From Paenibacillus luteus (GTDB lineage: Bacteria; Bacillota; Bacilli; Paenibacillales; Paenibacillaceae): a stretch of DNA of 64,000 nucleotides. Below are positions 1 through 8,244 of this stretch, piece by piece (positions within the stretch are counted from its first letter, which is position 1; every line of letters begins with the position of its first letter). The position numbers were made by a program, and so were the translations under genes. The stretch lies in assembly GCF_006542765.1 (NCBI RefSeq), contig NZ_SKCD01000055.1, positions 186,001 to 250,000 of the forward strand, in the 5' to 3' direction. Below the pieces are notes generated by a model. That model saw only the letters and a list, made by a program, of their open reading frames with translations, did no database searches and was not told where the DNA came from.

Positions 1-1
1 G

Positions 2-190
2 GGCCTCTCGTTTCTGGGCATTGGCGCTCAGCCTCCGTCACCGGAATGGGGAGTCATGCTGCTCGATGGCAAAAATTATTTGCAAATTGCTCCGTGGATG
101 GGCTTTTTTCCTGGCCTTATGATATTTGCGACCGCCTGCGCCTTTCAAATTTGCGGAGAAAAGCTGCGCAGTGTGTTTAAACTGAAATAA
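2..190 (+). CDS. ABC transporter permease, DppC/OppC/NikC type, C-terminal fragment
   Basis: The reading frame is open from the window edge and ends in TAA, giving the last 62 residues of an inner-membrane permease. The stretch GLSFLGIGAQPPSPEWGVML followed by a further hydrophobic segment is the usual end of DppC/OppC/NikC permeases, where this loop precedes the last membrane helix. The family forms one half of the channel for peptides, nickel or related solutes. Two ATPase genes follow at once on the same strand, so this is the tail of a five-gene-type uptake operon. The N-terminal part lies outside the window. The substrate cannot be told from this fragment. Confidence 0.85.
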   Translation, partial: GLSFLGIGAQPPSPEWGVMLLDGKNYLQIAPWMGFFPGLMIFATACAFQICGEKLRSVFKLK

Positions 191-221
191 GGAGTGAGCG
201 AAGATTGGAGTCATTGCTGAA

Positions 222-986
222 GTGAAAGAGCTCTGTATTAGGGATTCCAGCAATCGGATGTTGGTCGGCGGCAGCTCCTTCAAGCTGCGCGCTGGAGAGA
301 CGCTTTGCCTAATCGGCGAGAGCGGCAGCGGCAAAACCTTAACGGGCAAAGCCTTGCTCGGCATGCTGCCTTTCCCGCTAAAATGGACGGGAGATATTCT
401 TTTCCGTGACGAGCCAATCCGTCGCTTTCGCGGGCGCGACTGGCAGCGCGTAAGGGGGAAGCGAATCGGCACGATTTTTCAGCAGCCCGAGCAGGCGCTT
501 CATGCCGCTATTCCCATCGGAAGACAGCTCGGGGATTTACTTCGAAGCCACCTTCCGATTACGAGGCTTGCGGCGGAGAGAAAAGCCAAAGCGATGCTGG
601 GCAAGGTTTCCCTGCGTGACGTTGACCGGGTGATGAAGAGCTACCCTTATGAGCTGAGCGGAGGCATGAATCAACGTGTGATGATTGCGATGGCGCTGCT
701 TCTGGAGCCGGAACTGCTCATAGCAGATGAGCCCACAAGCGCGCTCGACGTCACGACGCAGGCCGAAATTCTAACCCTGCTGAAAGGCCTGTCCTCGGAA
801 AATAAGATGAGCATGCTGTTTGTCACGCATGATTTGCTCATCGCCAATTATTTGGCGGATACGATTGCGGTCATGTACCGAGGAGAGATCGTAGAGCAGG
901 GCAGGGCTACGGATGTGCTGAAGCACCCTCAGCATGCGTATACGAGGGAGCTGTGGCAATACCGCTCCGCATTTATGCTTCCGTAG
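222..986 (+). CDS. ABC transporter ATP-binding protein, DppD/NikD type
   Basis: This is the first of two ATPase subunits that energise a peptide/nickel-type importer. Visible motifs are Walker A GESGSGKT, signature LSGGMNQR, Walker B LLIADEPTSALD and the H-loop in FVTHD. At about 255 residues it lacks the C-terminal oligopeptide-binding extension of long OppD proteins, as in NikD-like subunits. The listed start is GTG at 222, but no ribosome site precedes it. A GGAG at 191-194 sits 9 bases before an in-frame ATT at 204, and starting there would restore the first beta strand (AEVKELCIRD). The true start may therefore be non-canonical. It follows the permease by a few bases and is co-transcribed with the next ATPase. 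Confidence 0.88.
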   Translation: MKELCIRDSSNRMLVGGSSFKLRAGETLCLIGESGSGKTLTGKALLGMLPFPLKWTGDILFRDEPIRRFRGRDWQRVRGKRIGTIFQQPEQALHAAIPIGRQLGDLLRSHLPITRLAAERKAKAMLGKVSLRDVDRVMKSYPYELSGGMNQRVMIAMALLLEPELLIADEPTSALDVTTQAEILTLLKGLSSENKMSMLFVTHDLLIANYLADTIAVMYRGEIVEQGRATDVLKHPQHAYTRELWQYRSAFMLP

Positions 987-1004
987 AAAGGGGATGGAGC
1001 GATT

Positions 1005-1760
1005 ATGCTCGAAATCAGACAGCTGTCGAAAACGATTGGATCCAAAATGATCCTCTCGGATATGGAGTTTAGTTTGCCAGCAGGAGGTTCGCTAGCGGTT
1101 GTCGGTGAGAGCGGCAGCGGCAAATCGACACTTGCGAGAATCATAATGGCGCTGGAGCGCCCGACCGTAGGCGATGTCAGGTATGAGGGCACGCTTGCTC
1201 CAACCCGCAAGACCGCCGCATTTAGAGGCTGGTATAGTGAAATCCAATTCGTATTTCAAAATACGACCGCCTCTCTCGATCCGCGAATGACGGTCGGACA
1301 GAGCATTGAGGAGCCGCTTCGTCATTTTACGAAGCTTGGCAAGGCGGAGAGACGGGAGATGACCGCGGAATACGCGGCTTTGGTAGGTCTTCCCTTGTCG
1401 CTGTTGGCGGCTAGACCGGGGCTGTTAAGCGGCGGACAGTACCAGCGTGCTTGCATTGCCAAAGCGCTGATCGTTAAGCCTAAGCTGCTGGTTTGCGACG
1501 AAATCGTCTCCAATCTGGACGTCATCCATCAGCACAAGATCATGGAGCTGCTGCAAAGGCTAAAGGCAGAGCAGAATTTGTCGCTGCTCTTTATTACGCA
1601 TGATCTCACCCTCGTCGCGGGTTTATGTGAGCAAATCCTCGTCATGAAAGAAGGACGGATGGTCGAGCTGTTCGATTCGGACTCGTTGCTGTCCGGCGAG
1701 CGTCATCCCTATACAAAGGCACTGCTCGAGGCAGTCAGGCTGCTTGGCCGCGGAGCATGA
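1005..1760 (+). CDS. ABC transporter ATP-binding protein, DppF/NikE type
   Basis: This is the second ATPase of the importer, about 251 residues. Walker A is GESGSGKS, the signature is LSGGQYQR, Walker B is LLVCDEIVSNLD and the switch histidine lies in FITHD. The Cys in Walker B and the EIVSNLD sequence differ slightly from the usual DEAVSALD but keep the catalytic Glu. The ATG at 1005 follows AAAGGGGATGGAG. It lies 18 bases after the preceding ATPase and ends the operon. No obvious intrinsic terminator follows; a weak eight-base-pair hairpin with no T tract is present around 1807-1831. The substrate is not resolvable; peptide or nickel are the common options for the family. Confidence 0.88.
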   Translation: MLEIRQLSKTIGSKMILSDMEFSLPAGGSLAVVGESGSGKSTLARIIMALERPTVGDVRYEGTLAPTRKTAAFRGWYSEIQFVFQNTTASLDPRMTVGQSIEEPLRHFTKLGKAERREMTAEYAALVGLPLSLLAARPGLLSGGQYQRACIAKALIVKPKLLVCDEIVSNLDVIHQHKIMELLQRLKAEQNLSLLFITHDLTLVAGLCEQILVMKEGRMVELFDSDSLLSGERHPYTKALLEAVRLLGRGA

Positions 1761-1985
1761 AGAAAATAGCGTGCTTGAGCCAGAGCGGAGCTGCTTTGGG
1801 ATGATCTTGCCGTTATATGGAGGATACGGCAGGATGTTTCCGAATGGATAGCATTGGTTTCCGCTCACCCCGTCTAAGACGGAATTATTAGAAATAGTGC
1901 GGCCGGATAAGGTTTTTCATTAGGTTTAGTATTCGATATACTTAAATGGACCGATTGGAAAACATTATCTGGAGGGTGATTTTAC

Positions 1986-2165
1986 TTGACTTACATGGAC
2001 ATGTTAGGACGTCGGAGTATTATTTTGAAGCGCAATATCGGAAGCTTAATCATGAAAGACAACAAGCAGGGGCTTAGCCTGCAGGAAAGCAATTTTTATC
2101 AGAACATGGTCAAAGAATGGCATCAGAACGAGATCGAGATGAACGCGGCGAAGAAAAATCCGTGA
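1986..2165 (+). CDS. small hypothetical protein (59 residues)
   Basis: This short ORF starts at TTG 1986, five bases after a strong ribosome site (GGAGGGTGAT at 1971-1980). An alternative start is the in-frame ATG at 1995. The product is basic and amphipathic (RRSIILKRNIGSLIMKDNKQ near the start, then a Gln/Glu/Asn-rich helix-like tail), with no signal peptide or membrane segment. I do not recognise the family. It stands alone between the ABC operon and a repeat-rich intergenic region. The good ribosome site is the main support. Confidence 0.55.
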   Translation: MTYMDMLGRRSIILKRNIGSLIMKDNKQGLSLQESNFYQNMVKEWHQNEIEMNAAKKNP

Positions 2166-2260
2166 CCGTTAAATGAACATTAACCTATAAAGTGAATCAA
2201 TCTGATTTTGATGATGAGCACTGTGAAGAAATGCGGGAGCTTTAATCGTTAGGAAAAAGA

Positions 2261-2330
2261 AGGCGATGGGAGTCAATGAAAGTAAATGAAAGTCAATGAA
2301 AGTAAATGGAAGTGAATGGGAGTAAATGGA
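2261..2330. repeat. 10-bp tandem repeat, about seven copies
   Basis: Six consecutive decamers from 2271 to 2330 read AGTCAATGAA, AGTAAATGAA, AGTCAATGAA, AGTAAATGGA, AGTGAATGGG and AGTAAATGGA. A more degenerate copy precedes them. The period is exactly 10 bases and does not preserve a reading frame. No gene spans it. Confidence 0.85.
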
Positions 2331-2442
2331 AGGTAACCGTGTTGGAAGTTTTATTCAGGTAATACTTTGTAATGTTAAGTGTTGCTACGTTACGTGAATC
2401 TATCCTGTACATTAGCAGTATAGAAGCCGATAAAATGCGCGG

Positions 2443-2483
2443 GAGGTAGCCTATGTTGTAGGCCATACAACATAGGTTACCTC
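2443..2483. repeat. dispersed hairpin repeat, copy 1
   Basis: GAGGTAGCCTATGTTGTA, then GGCC, then ATACAACATAGGTTACCTC forms an almost perfect 18-bp inverted repeat (one G-T pair). The inner part and loop recur at 62855-62891. It is not adjacent to a gene end: the nearest genes end at 2165 (+) and 2729 (-). The 2166-2728 gap also holds three copies of TACAGGATAG or its complement (near 2401, 2527 and 2578) and no further ORF I can support. Confidence 0.8.
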
Positions 2484-2631
2484 TTTGGGGTCATAAGGTG
2501 GTAGTTTGATCCATTCTAATGCGGATATACAGGATAGAGTATGTGCAGCGGGGAAACAGAGCAAAGTTACTGTGGAAATACAGGATAGCTGGGTAATGGT
2601 CGTACTAAAAGTAAATGGTCGAGAAACTTAG

Positions 2632-2683
2632 AAAAAAGGGATATCCAATGAGCAGAATGTCTGCTTCTGGATATCCCTTTTTC
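2632..2683 (-). terminator. intrinsic terminator of the Ser-rich repeat gene
   Basis: AAAAAAGGGATATCC and GGATATCCCTTTTT flank a 22-base loop. It is near-symmetrical and so could work in both directions, but it lies just after the stop of the minus-strand gene that ends at 2729. Confidence 0.85.
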
Positions 2684-2728
2684 GTTAATTGCTAAGCGAT
2701 TAAATGAGTATAAAGGGTACTAATGAGT

Positions 2729-3973
2729 TTAACGGTGATCTTCGTAACCCGACCAGTGCATCGACTTTGCAGCGGACTCGGATTCGTTAGCGGCATTGAG
2801 GTTTAGCCCAAGGTCGCTCTTCGAGCTGTTCCAGCTCTCGGAGGAAAAACTGTACTCGCTGCTGCTGCCAATGCGGTCGTTATCGTTGCTAGCCGATTTC
2901 TCGGACTTCACAGCGGATTCGGCCTCGCTTGCCGCGTTTAAGCTCAACCCAAGGTCGCTCTCCGAGCTGTTCCAGCTCTCGGAGGAAGAACTGTACTCGC
3001 GGCTGCTGCCATTACGGTCGTTATCGTTGCTAGCCGATTTCTCGGACTTCACAGCCGACTCGGCCTCGCTTGCTGCGTTTAAGCTCAAGCCAAGCTCACT
3101 CTTCGAGCTGTTCCAGCTTTCAGAGGAAGAACTATACTCGCTGCTGCTGCCGTTACGGTCATTATCGCTGCTAACCGATTTCTCGGACTTCACAGCGGAT
3201 TCGGCCTCGCTTGCTGCGTTTAAGCTCAAGCCAAGCTCACTCTTCGAGCTGTTCCAGCTTTCAGAGGAAGAACTGTACTCGCTGCTGTTGCGGTCGTTAT
3301 CGTTGCTAGCCAATTTCTCAGACTTCACAGCGGTCTCGGCCTCGCTTGCCGCGTTTAAGTTCAACCCAAGGTCACTCTTCGAGCTGTTCCAGTTTTCAGA
3401 GGAAGAACTATACTCGCTGCTGCCATGACGGTTTTTGTTATGGCTGCTGTGCTTGGATGAGTTCGAAGCGGCTTCGAGATCGGCAGCGGCTTGCAAGCCT
3501 AGGCCGATTTCGCTTTTGCTGCTGGTCCAATTTTCATTGGCGGCATGGCCGTCACGGTTGTCACCTTGAAGCTTGGTTATAGATGCCGTATCCGCTTGCA
3601 CATTGGCGTTAATGCCTGCATTCAAGCCAGCACTGCTTGCATTCCAAGTTTCCCACGAATGATTGCCATGATGACCTTCCGTGTTGGCATCATAACTCCC
3701 TGCAAGAGCAGCATCCAATTGAAGGTCAAGGCCGAGGCCGAGCCCAAGGCTGCCATTGCTGCGGTTGTTCTCGCCACCGGAATTTCCGTTGAACTCGGAA
3801 TCCGCTTGCGCTTCAACGCCAACCTTGATGCCAAGTCCCAGACCTAACGCTCCTTTTCCAGCTGAAGAGCTGCTGGCTTCCGAAGCATAGCTCATTTGCG
3901 AAGCCCCTAATAATCCGATTACGAACGCCGAAGATAACACCGTCATTTTTACCCATTGTGGTCCTTTTTTCAT
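2729..3973 (-). CDS. secreted Ser-rich tandem-repeat protein
   Basis: The protein has a signal peptide (KKGP...FVIGLLGASQMSYA), then a region rich in GLGLGL/LDLQL alternation. Five C-terminal repeats of 45-47 residues follow, built on SSEYSSSSESWNSSKSELGL, then NAASEAESAVKSEK and DNDRNGS. Earlier, more diverged versions (NWTSSKSEIGLGLQAA) suggest the whole protein grew by duplication. I recognise no catalytic domain; a surface or matrix role is a guess. AGGAG at 3983-3987 is too close to the ATG at 3979 but nine bases from the ATG at 3973, so 3973 is the chosen start. It lies 16-22 bases after another secreted protein gene on the same strand and is probably co-transcribed with it. Confidence 0.75.
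   Translation of the reverse strand: MKKGPQWVKMTVLSSAFVIGLLGASQMSYASEASSSSAGKGALGLGLGIKVGVEAQADSEFNGNSGGENNRSNGSLGLGLGLDLQLDAALAGSYDANTEGHHGNHSWETWNASSAGLNAGINANVQADTASITKLQGDNRDGHAANENWTSSKSEIGLGLQAAADLEAASNSSKHSSHNKNRHGSSEYSSSSENWNSSKSDLGLNLNAASEAETAVKSEKLASNDNDRNSSEYSSSSESWNSSKSELGLSLNAASEAESAVKSEKSVSSDNDRNGSSSEYSSSSESWNSSKSELGLSLNAASEAESAVKSEKSASNDNDRNGSSREYSSSSESWNSSESDLGLSLNAASEAESAVKSEKSASNDNDRIGSSSEYSFSSESWNSSKSDLGLNLNAANESESAAKSMHWSGYEDHR
2790..3440 (-). repeat. 141-bp coding tandem repeat, five units
   Basis: Direct repeats of about 141 bases (47 codons; the outermost upstream unit is two codons shorter) encode the SSEYSSSSESWNSSKS units. The inner copies are nearly identical at DNA level, so copy number may change by recombination. 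Confidence 0.8.
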
Positions 3974-3995
3974 TTTCATGCACTCCTTCTCATTT

Positions 3996-5171
3996 TTAAT
4001 TGAATGTAAGATTCAAGGTTTGAGAGAAAGAGGCATACATGGGTGGCTGCTCCGGTGGTGCCTGTGACCATTGGTCGTTCTCGATTAAGTAAAGACTGGA
4101 TACACGCCAAGCAGATCCACGGGGCGCATTATCATTCAGCATGGTCAAGATCGTCCAAGGAGCTGACCAGCTATTGACCGCTTGACCTCCTGCTGCCGAA
4201 GCGTTTGAGCCTGCAACCGCAGGGCTAACAGTCATTATTGCATTAGCAGGAACTGCAAGCGGCAGCGTCAGAGGTGGTCTCGTGACTGGTGTCGCTACGC
4301 GATCATCGCGGTTGCCTGACACTTTTGTATCATTATTGTTGCCTGATCCTTTATTGTTGCCTGATTCTTTGACTGCAGTATCTGGCTTGTCCCGTTCGGG
4401 CACCTGAGGCCCTGTGTTTTCTAAATCTCGATGTCTATTTGTCTCATCGTCATTTGCTATCGTCTCCCGTGAAGGAGTGAAGATGACAGGTTCAACAGGT
4501 TTTTCTGGCAAAGGGTTGGCGGATTCGACGATTGGCGAAACAGGAATCGTCTCCACCGCATTATCGTTTTCCTTGTCCAATCCCGCAGGAGGAACGCTTG
4601 GTTTCACCACTGGCAAGCCTACGCTAATATTCGGCAGTTCAAGCTCAACTTCGGGCAGCCTATCTTTTCCGCTTCCCACGATTGCCTTTACCGAGGGAAT
4701 ACTTGCCTCTACGAGAGGCGTTTCTGCCTTAATAGCGGGAGCTTCTACCTTGATGTTAGGCAGAAGAGTACCCTGCGCGTCAACGGCGATTTTCGTGCCG
4801 GATGTTTCGACGTTCAGCACGGGTGTTGAAACGCCAATAGGAGAAACTTCGGCAGTGACACCAATCGAATCCTCTACTTGAATTGCAACTTGAGGCGTTT
4901 CCACCTGAACGATGGGCGTCTCGATTGTAAGGGCTGGCAGTGAGAGATCAAGCAAACCTGTGCCCTGTTCTTTGATGTCCGAAGACTTGGAAGCCGCTTG
5001 CTCTGGTGTGCCGACATGAATGATGGGACTAACTATTTCCTTGAGCAGCGCAGACGCCTTGGGTGGCTGAGCCAGTTGAATGACAAAGCCTATTAGCATA
5101 AGCAATGCCACTGTAATCGACTGCTTTAGCCACTTCTGGCGGTTAAGCCTATATGACATAGGGAGTTTCAC
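3996..5171 (-). CDS. secreted protein with VETP-type repeats, unknown function
   Basis: 391 residues with a long signal peptide or N-terminal anchor (QSITVALLMLIGFVIQLAQ, then PPKASA). The first half is made of short strand-like repeats on the pattern hydrophobic-x-V-E-T/A-P (VETPQVAIQ, VETSGTKIAV, VEAPAIKAETP). A Pro/Glu/Asn-rich spacer with SGNNKGSGNNND and a less biased C-terminal 80 residues ending in QTLNLTFN follow. The ribosome site is very strong (GAAAGGAGGTG at about 5173-5183). I do not recognise the family. The gene directly precedes the Ser-rich repeat protein and the two probably act together at the cell surface; that is inference from context. Confidence 0.7.
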   Translation of the reverse strand: MKLPMSYRLNRQKWLKQSITVALLMLIGFVIQLAQPPKASALLKEIVSPIIHVGTPEQAASKSSDIKEQGTGLLDLSLPALTIETPIVQVETPQVAIQVEDSIGVTAEVSPIGVSTPVLNVETSGTKIAVDAQGTLLPNIKVEAPAIKAETPLVEASIPSVKAIVGSGKDRLPEVELELPNISVGLPVVKPSVPPAGLDKENDNAVETIPVSPIVESANPLPEKPVEPVIFTPSRETIANDDETNRHRDLENTGPQVPERDKPDTAVKESGNNKGSGNNNDTKVSGNRDDRVATPVTRPPLTLPLAVPANAIMTVSPAVAGSNASAAGGQAVNSWSAPWTILTMLNDNAPRGSAWRVSSLYLIENDQWSQAPPEQPPMYASFSQTLNLTFN

Positions 5172-5281
5172 CTCCTTTCAGAATCGCTGTTACTCTATAC
5201 ACGATAGGGATGGCGTTTTGGATCACATGGGTTTTAAATAACCAATTTGGCCTGCAGTCAAACATACGGTGAAATATGAGG

Positions 5282-5287
5282 TATAAT
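5282..5287 (+). promoter_or_regulatory. -10 element TATAAT
   Basis: A perfect TATAAT about 50 bases before the start of the deacetylase-like gene. No good -35 hexamer is visible 17-18 bases upstream. Confidence 0.4.
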
Positions 5288-5336
5288 AGAGAGAACAGCC
5301 ATTTTGGCAGCAAAAGATAAACGGAGGTTTCTGGCT

Positions 5337-5999
5337 ATGTTGGCGGTTGAAAGAACGGCGTATCTTACGATTGATGAGGGTCCAGCCGAAGATTTTAGGA
5401 AAAAAGTAGAGTATTTGAACGCAAAAGGCATTCGGGCGATTTGGTTTTGTATGGGCGAGGCGTTGGAAAAGTTTTCGGAAGAGGCGATATTCGCCATCAA
5501 AGCTGGTCATATTATAGGGAACGGCAGCTATGACCATACTGATTTGTCGGCAATCTCCCTTCATGATGCGAGTGAGCAGATCGGGCAAACTGACCAAATT
5601 ATAAATGAGCTGTATGCAGGAGCGAAGGCAGCAAGAACCGCCAAGTTGTTTCGTTTCCCTTACATGCAGCATGAAGTGATGGTAGAGCATTTTGCAGGAA
5701 TCGATCGCGTGCTGGAAGAGTTGGGGTACAGTCAGATTCCTTTTGAAAATAGTGCTGGAATGGGTGCAGGGCATCACGTTACGTTTACATGCGATACGTT
5801 TGACCTCGGCGACGCTTCTGCTTTTAGCAAAGAAGGCGGTTTGTTATATGCTGCCGGAAATCACATCATTAAGCTACACGACTGGATTGGACTAGTGCCG
5901 TTTCAGGCATTGATCGACAAGTTATTGTCCAGTGGCCTAGGATTCGGGCTTCCTCAGGAAATAGATGCAGCTGCGGATAATCATTTGGCCTATACCTAG
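5337..5999 (+). CDS. polysaccharide deacetylase-like protein with altered metal site
   Basis: 220 residues matching the NodB/CE4 fold, whose active members remove acetyl groups from chitin, peptidoglycan or xylan using a metal held by one Asp and two His. Motif 1 is TIDEGP instead of TFDDGP, so the metal-ligand Asp is Glu14. Motif 2 is NGSYDH instead of NHSYDH, so the first ligand His is Gly63, while His67 is kept. Motif 3 (RFPY) and motif 5 (IIKLHDW) are intact. There is no signal peptide, so it would be cytoplasmic. ATG 5337 is chosen because GGAGG lies at 5323-5327; an upstream TTG (5304) has no ribosome site. It may be inactive or use a different metal chemistry. Confidence 0.8.
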   Translation: MLAVERTAYLTIDEGPAEDFRKKVEYLNAKGIRAIWFCMGEALEKFSEEAIFAIKAGHIIGNGSYDHTDLSAISLHDASEQIGQTDQIINELYAGAKAARTAKLFRFPYMQHEVMVEHFAGIDRVLEELGYSQIPFENSAGMGAGHHVTFTCDTFDLGDASAFSKEGGLLYAAGNHIIKLHDWIGLVPFQALIDKLLSSGLGFGLPQEIDAAADNHLAYT

Positions 6000-6006
6000 C
6001 GACAGG

Positions 6007-6060
6007 AAAGACGGGTAAAGCACACAACGGACGATAGCCGTGTGCTTTACCCGTCTTTTT
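6007..6060. terminator. bidirectional intrinsic terminator
   Basis: A 19-bp perfect stem (AAAGACGGGTAAAGCACAC and its complement) is followed by TTTTT. It separates the convergent deacetylase-like and glycosyltransferase genes. Confidence 0.92.
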
Positions 6061-6074
6061 GTGAGGCGTGGCCT

Positions 6075-7085
6075 TCAATAGACATATTTTCGCTGGGCCC
6101 AGTAACTGAAGAGAAACAGCGTGCCTTCCGTCAAAAGCTTCGCAATGAGCAGCGGTATGCCAATTCGTTCGTTAAAGACGAACATCAGTCCGTAATTTAA
6201 GCAAATGATGATAAAGACCAGTGTGAAATATTTTGGCATAGATGATTGAACGGCTGAGCGCTTACCTTTAGAAAATACGAAATTTTTATTCATGCTGTAA
6301 TTAAAGATTGAGCTTGCTAGCCTTGCTCCCAGAACGGCCAGCAGCAGGCTGGAGCTAAACATGTGAATGACCGCAAGCAATAGATAATCGATCAAGGCAG
6401 AGAGTATGGAGGTCAGGCTGAACTTAAGGAAAGGCGCGTAGATTCTCGCAGAATCGGCAATGGGCCTGAAGTGGGAAGACTCATTGTGATCCAGATACAC
6501 CGTGTCGATGGTTATTTCGTGAAAAGGGTATTCCGCCCCTGGTGCCTCGAGCAGCAGATTCATTTCATATTCAAAGCGGTCGCCTGGGATGCTGCACAAC
6601 CAGCTGAGCATATCGAAAGAGTAGCCGCGCAAGCCCGTCTGGGTATCGTAAATGCGATGGCCGGTTGTCATGGCATAGATGAGACGGGTGGCTGCATTCC
6701 CAAAGCGGCTGCGAAGGGGCACGTTACCGGTAAAGCGCCTGCTTCCGAGTATGATATGACCATCGTATTGTTCGATGCTATTGCCGATTTTGATGATATC
6801 CTGCGGTAGATGCTGGCCGTCGCTATCGGCGCAGACGACTCCGCCGGAGTAACCCTTTTGCATAAAATAATGAAAGCCTGTTTTCAAGGCATGCCCTTTG
6901 CCCCGATTGACGCTATGCGTGATGACCGTGCAGCCAAGCTCCCTTGCCTCGCGAAATATCCCGCTGTAGGCTTCGCCGCTCCCGTCATCAACAATCACGA
7001 TAGTGAATAAGCCGCTGGCTCTTAACTGATCAATGAGCTTTAACAGCCTAATATCCGGCTCATAGGAGGGAATTAATATATTCAT
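6075..7085 (-). CDS. bifunctional GT2 glycosyltransferase / GtrA-family membrane protein
   Basis: 336 residues. The N-terminal ~200 residues are a family 2 glycosyltransferase (MNILIPSYEPD, VDDGSG, then ADSDGQH as the metal-binding DxD, and a DTQTGLRGYS segment). These enzymes usually charge undecaprenyl phosphate with a sugar. The last ~130 residues are a four-helix GtrA domain (FLKFSLTSILSALIDYLLL, NYSMNKNFVFSKGK) of the type thought to move lipid-linked sugars across the membrane. ATG 7085 is preceded by AGGAGG with 9-base spacing, so the 13-residue upstream extension is rejected. It lies 38 bases downstream of a phosphodiester glycosidase gene on the same strand, pointing to modification or trimming of an envelope glycopolymer. 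Confidence 0.88.
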   Translation of the reverse strand: MNILIPSYEPDIRLLKLIDQLRASGLFTIVIVDDGSGEAYSGIFREARELGCTVITHSVNRGKGHALKTGFHYFMQKGYSGGVVCADSDGQHLPQDIIKIGNSIEQYDGHIILGSRRFTGNVPLRSRFGNAATRLIYAMTTGHRIYDTQTGLRGYSFDMLSWLCSIPGDRFEYEMNLLLEAPGAEYPFHEITIDTVYLDHNESSHFRPIADSARIYAPFLKFSLTSILSALIDYLLLAVIHMFSSSLLLAVLGARLASSIFNYSMNKNFVFSKGKRSAVQSSMPKYFTLVFIIICLNYGLMFVFNERIGIPLLIAKLLTEGTLFLFSYWAQRKYVY

Positions 7086-7123
7086 GGCGTCATGCCTCCT
7101 GTAGTTATTATGGTTGCTGCGCA

Positions 7124-8083
7124 TTACTCTGAGATGTAGAGGATATCGCTGACGCCTCGTTCTTGCTGCTTGCCAAGCGGGTTATTGACAACCCTGCCCA
7201 TGAAATACATCGTTGATGAACCGCCGCCGTCCAGGTTGTAAGCCTCAGTTGCCCCAAGCCCGACAAAGACGTCCGCAAATTCAGCCAAGGTCATTCCTTT
7301 GCTATAGTTGGCTTTACGTCCATCCACCACGACGAATACATAGTGATTAGGGGCGATCATGCCGACGCCCGTCCGGGGATTCGAGCCTTGAATGGAACGA
7401 TTGCCGAAGTTCGTGTCGATGACGACCTTATCAAAGTCGTCTGCGACCGCTCCTTCTTTTACAAGGACGGGGCCGAAGGAATAGGTATTAGTCACTCCCT
7501 CGGCAAGCAGCTCGGAGGAGGACAACTGTTCTTCGTTATAGGATTTCATTGTGCCGTCAGACAGCAAAGCTAAGGCGTCGCGGGCAGGCTCGTCCCGATA
7601 AAGGGTGCCGTTGCGAATAATAACGCCGTCGTTGCGGAAGCCGTAGTAATCGCCATTAATGGCAAAGATGGCATTGTTCTCCGCGGCAATGGTCGAGGTA
7701 TCCTCCGTGATATTCCGCCCGAATGCGTTTTTGGCAAAAGCAGCTTGCAGCAGAGCGGGCTCTTCGAGCTGAACATCCGCGACGTAATAGGTGATCATAT
7801 CGCTGCCGGTGCCGGTTTCTACCTTTTTAATTTGAATGCTGGTGTCTTCGCTTTTGTAATTCCAATCATCCTGCTCCACTTTCTCTGGCACAGCTTGAGC
7901 TTCGTCGGAAGATGTGGAAACGGAAGGCGTCTGAGGGGCAGCAACGGTGACCTCCACATGCTCGATCAGATATCGGTCGGCAAGCGAATACAGAATGCCT
8001 CCGATCAGTAGAATAAAAAGAGCTGCGGCAAGGCCGATTTTTTTGCGTTTCGTTATATTAATAATCGTAATCAACTCCTGCAA
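7124..8083 (-). CDS. membrane-anchored phosphodiester glycosidase (NAGPA domain)
   Basis: About 319 residues: one N-terminal membrane anchor (KKIGLAAALFILLIGGILYSL), a short charged stalk, then a NAGPA-type domain. Typical motifs are FAINGDYYGF, NPRTGVGM, VVVDGR and YNLDGGGSSTMYF. The family cleaves N-acetylglucosamine-1-phosphodiester bonds, and in bacteria is linked to exopolysaccharide or teichoic-type polymers. The listed TTG start at 8083 has no ribosome site. AGGAG at 8075-8079 lies inside the frame, nine bases before an ATT at 8065, so the real start is uncertain and may be non-canonical. It is the first gene of a two-gene unit with the GT2-GtrA protein. Confidence 0.87.
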   Translation of the reverse strand: MQELITIINITKRKKIGLAAALFILLIGGILYSLADRYLIEHVEVTVAAPQTPSVSTSSDEAQAVPEKVEQDDWNYKSEDTSIQIKKVETGTGSDMITYYVADVQLEEPALLQAAFAKNAFGRNITEDTSTIAAENNAIFAINGDYYGFRNDGVIIRNGTLYRDEPARDALALLSDGTMKSYNEEQLSSSELLAEGVTNTYSFGPVLVKEGAVADDFDKVVIDTNFGNRSIQGSNPRTGVGMIAPNHYVFVVVDGRKANYSKGMTLAEFADVFVGLGATEAYNLDGGGSSTMYFMGRVVNNPLGKQQERGVSDILYISE

Positions 8084-8244
8084 GGGAATAAGAAGCCAGT
8101 TGATCTTTCCAGAACAAGCTAGGCATCCGCTTCTGAATATTGCTATTGTGATCCCGGAACGTTAAGTCCATATGAAGCGGGACTGAACGTTTACTGAATG
8201 CAGAAGGGCATGAGTCTGTCATAAAGCGGCAGGAGCATAGACAG

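Noticed and set aside
2796-3428. 210-codon plus-strand frame with strong internal repeats
   Set aside because: It is the antisense of the Ser-rich repeat gene; its repeats mirror the coding repeats and it has no ribosome site or signal peptide.
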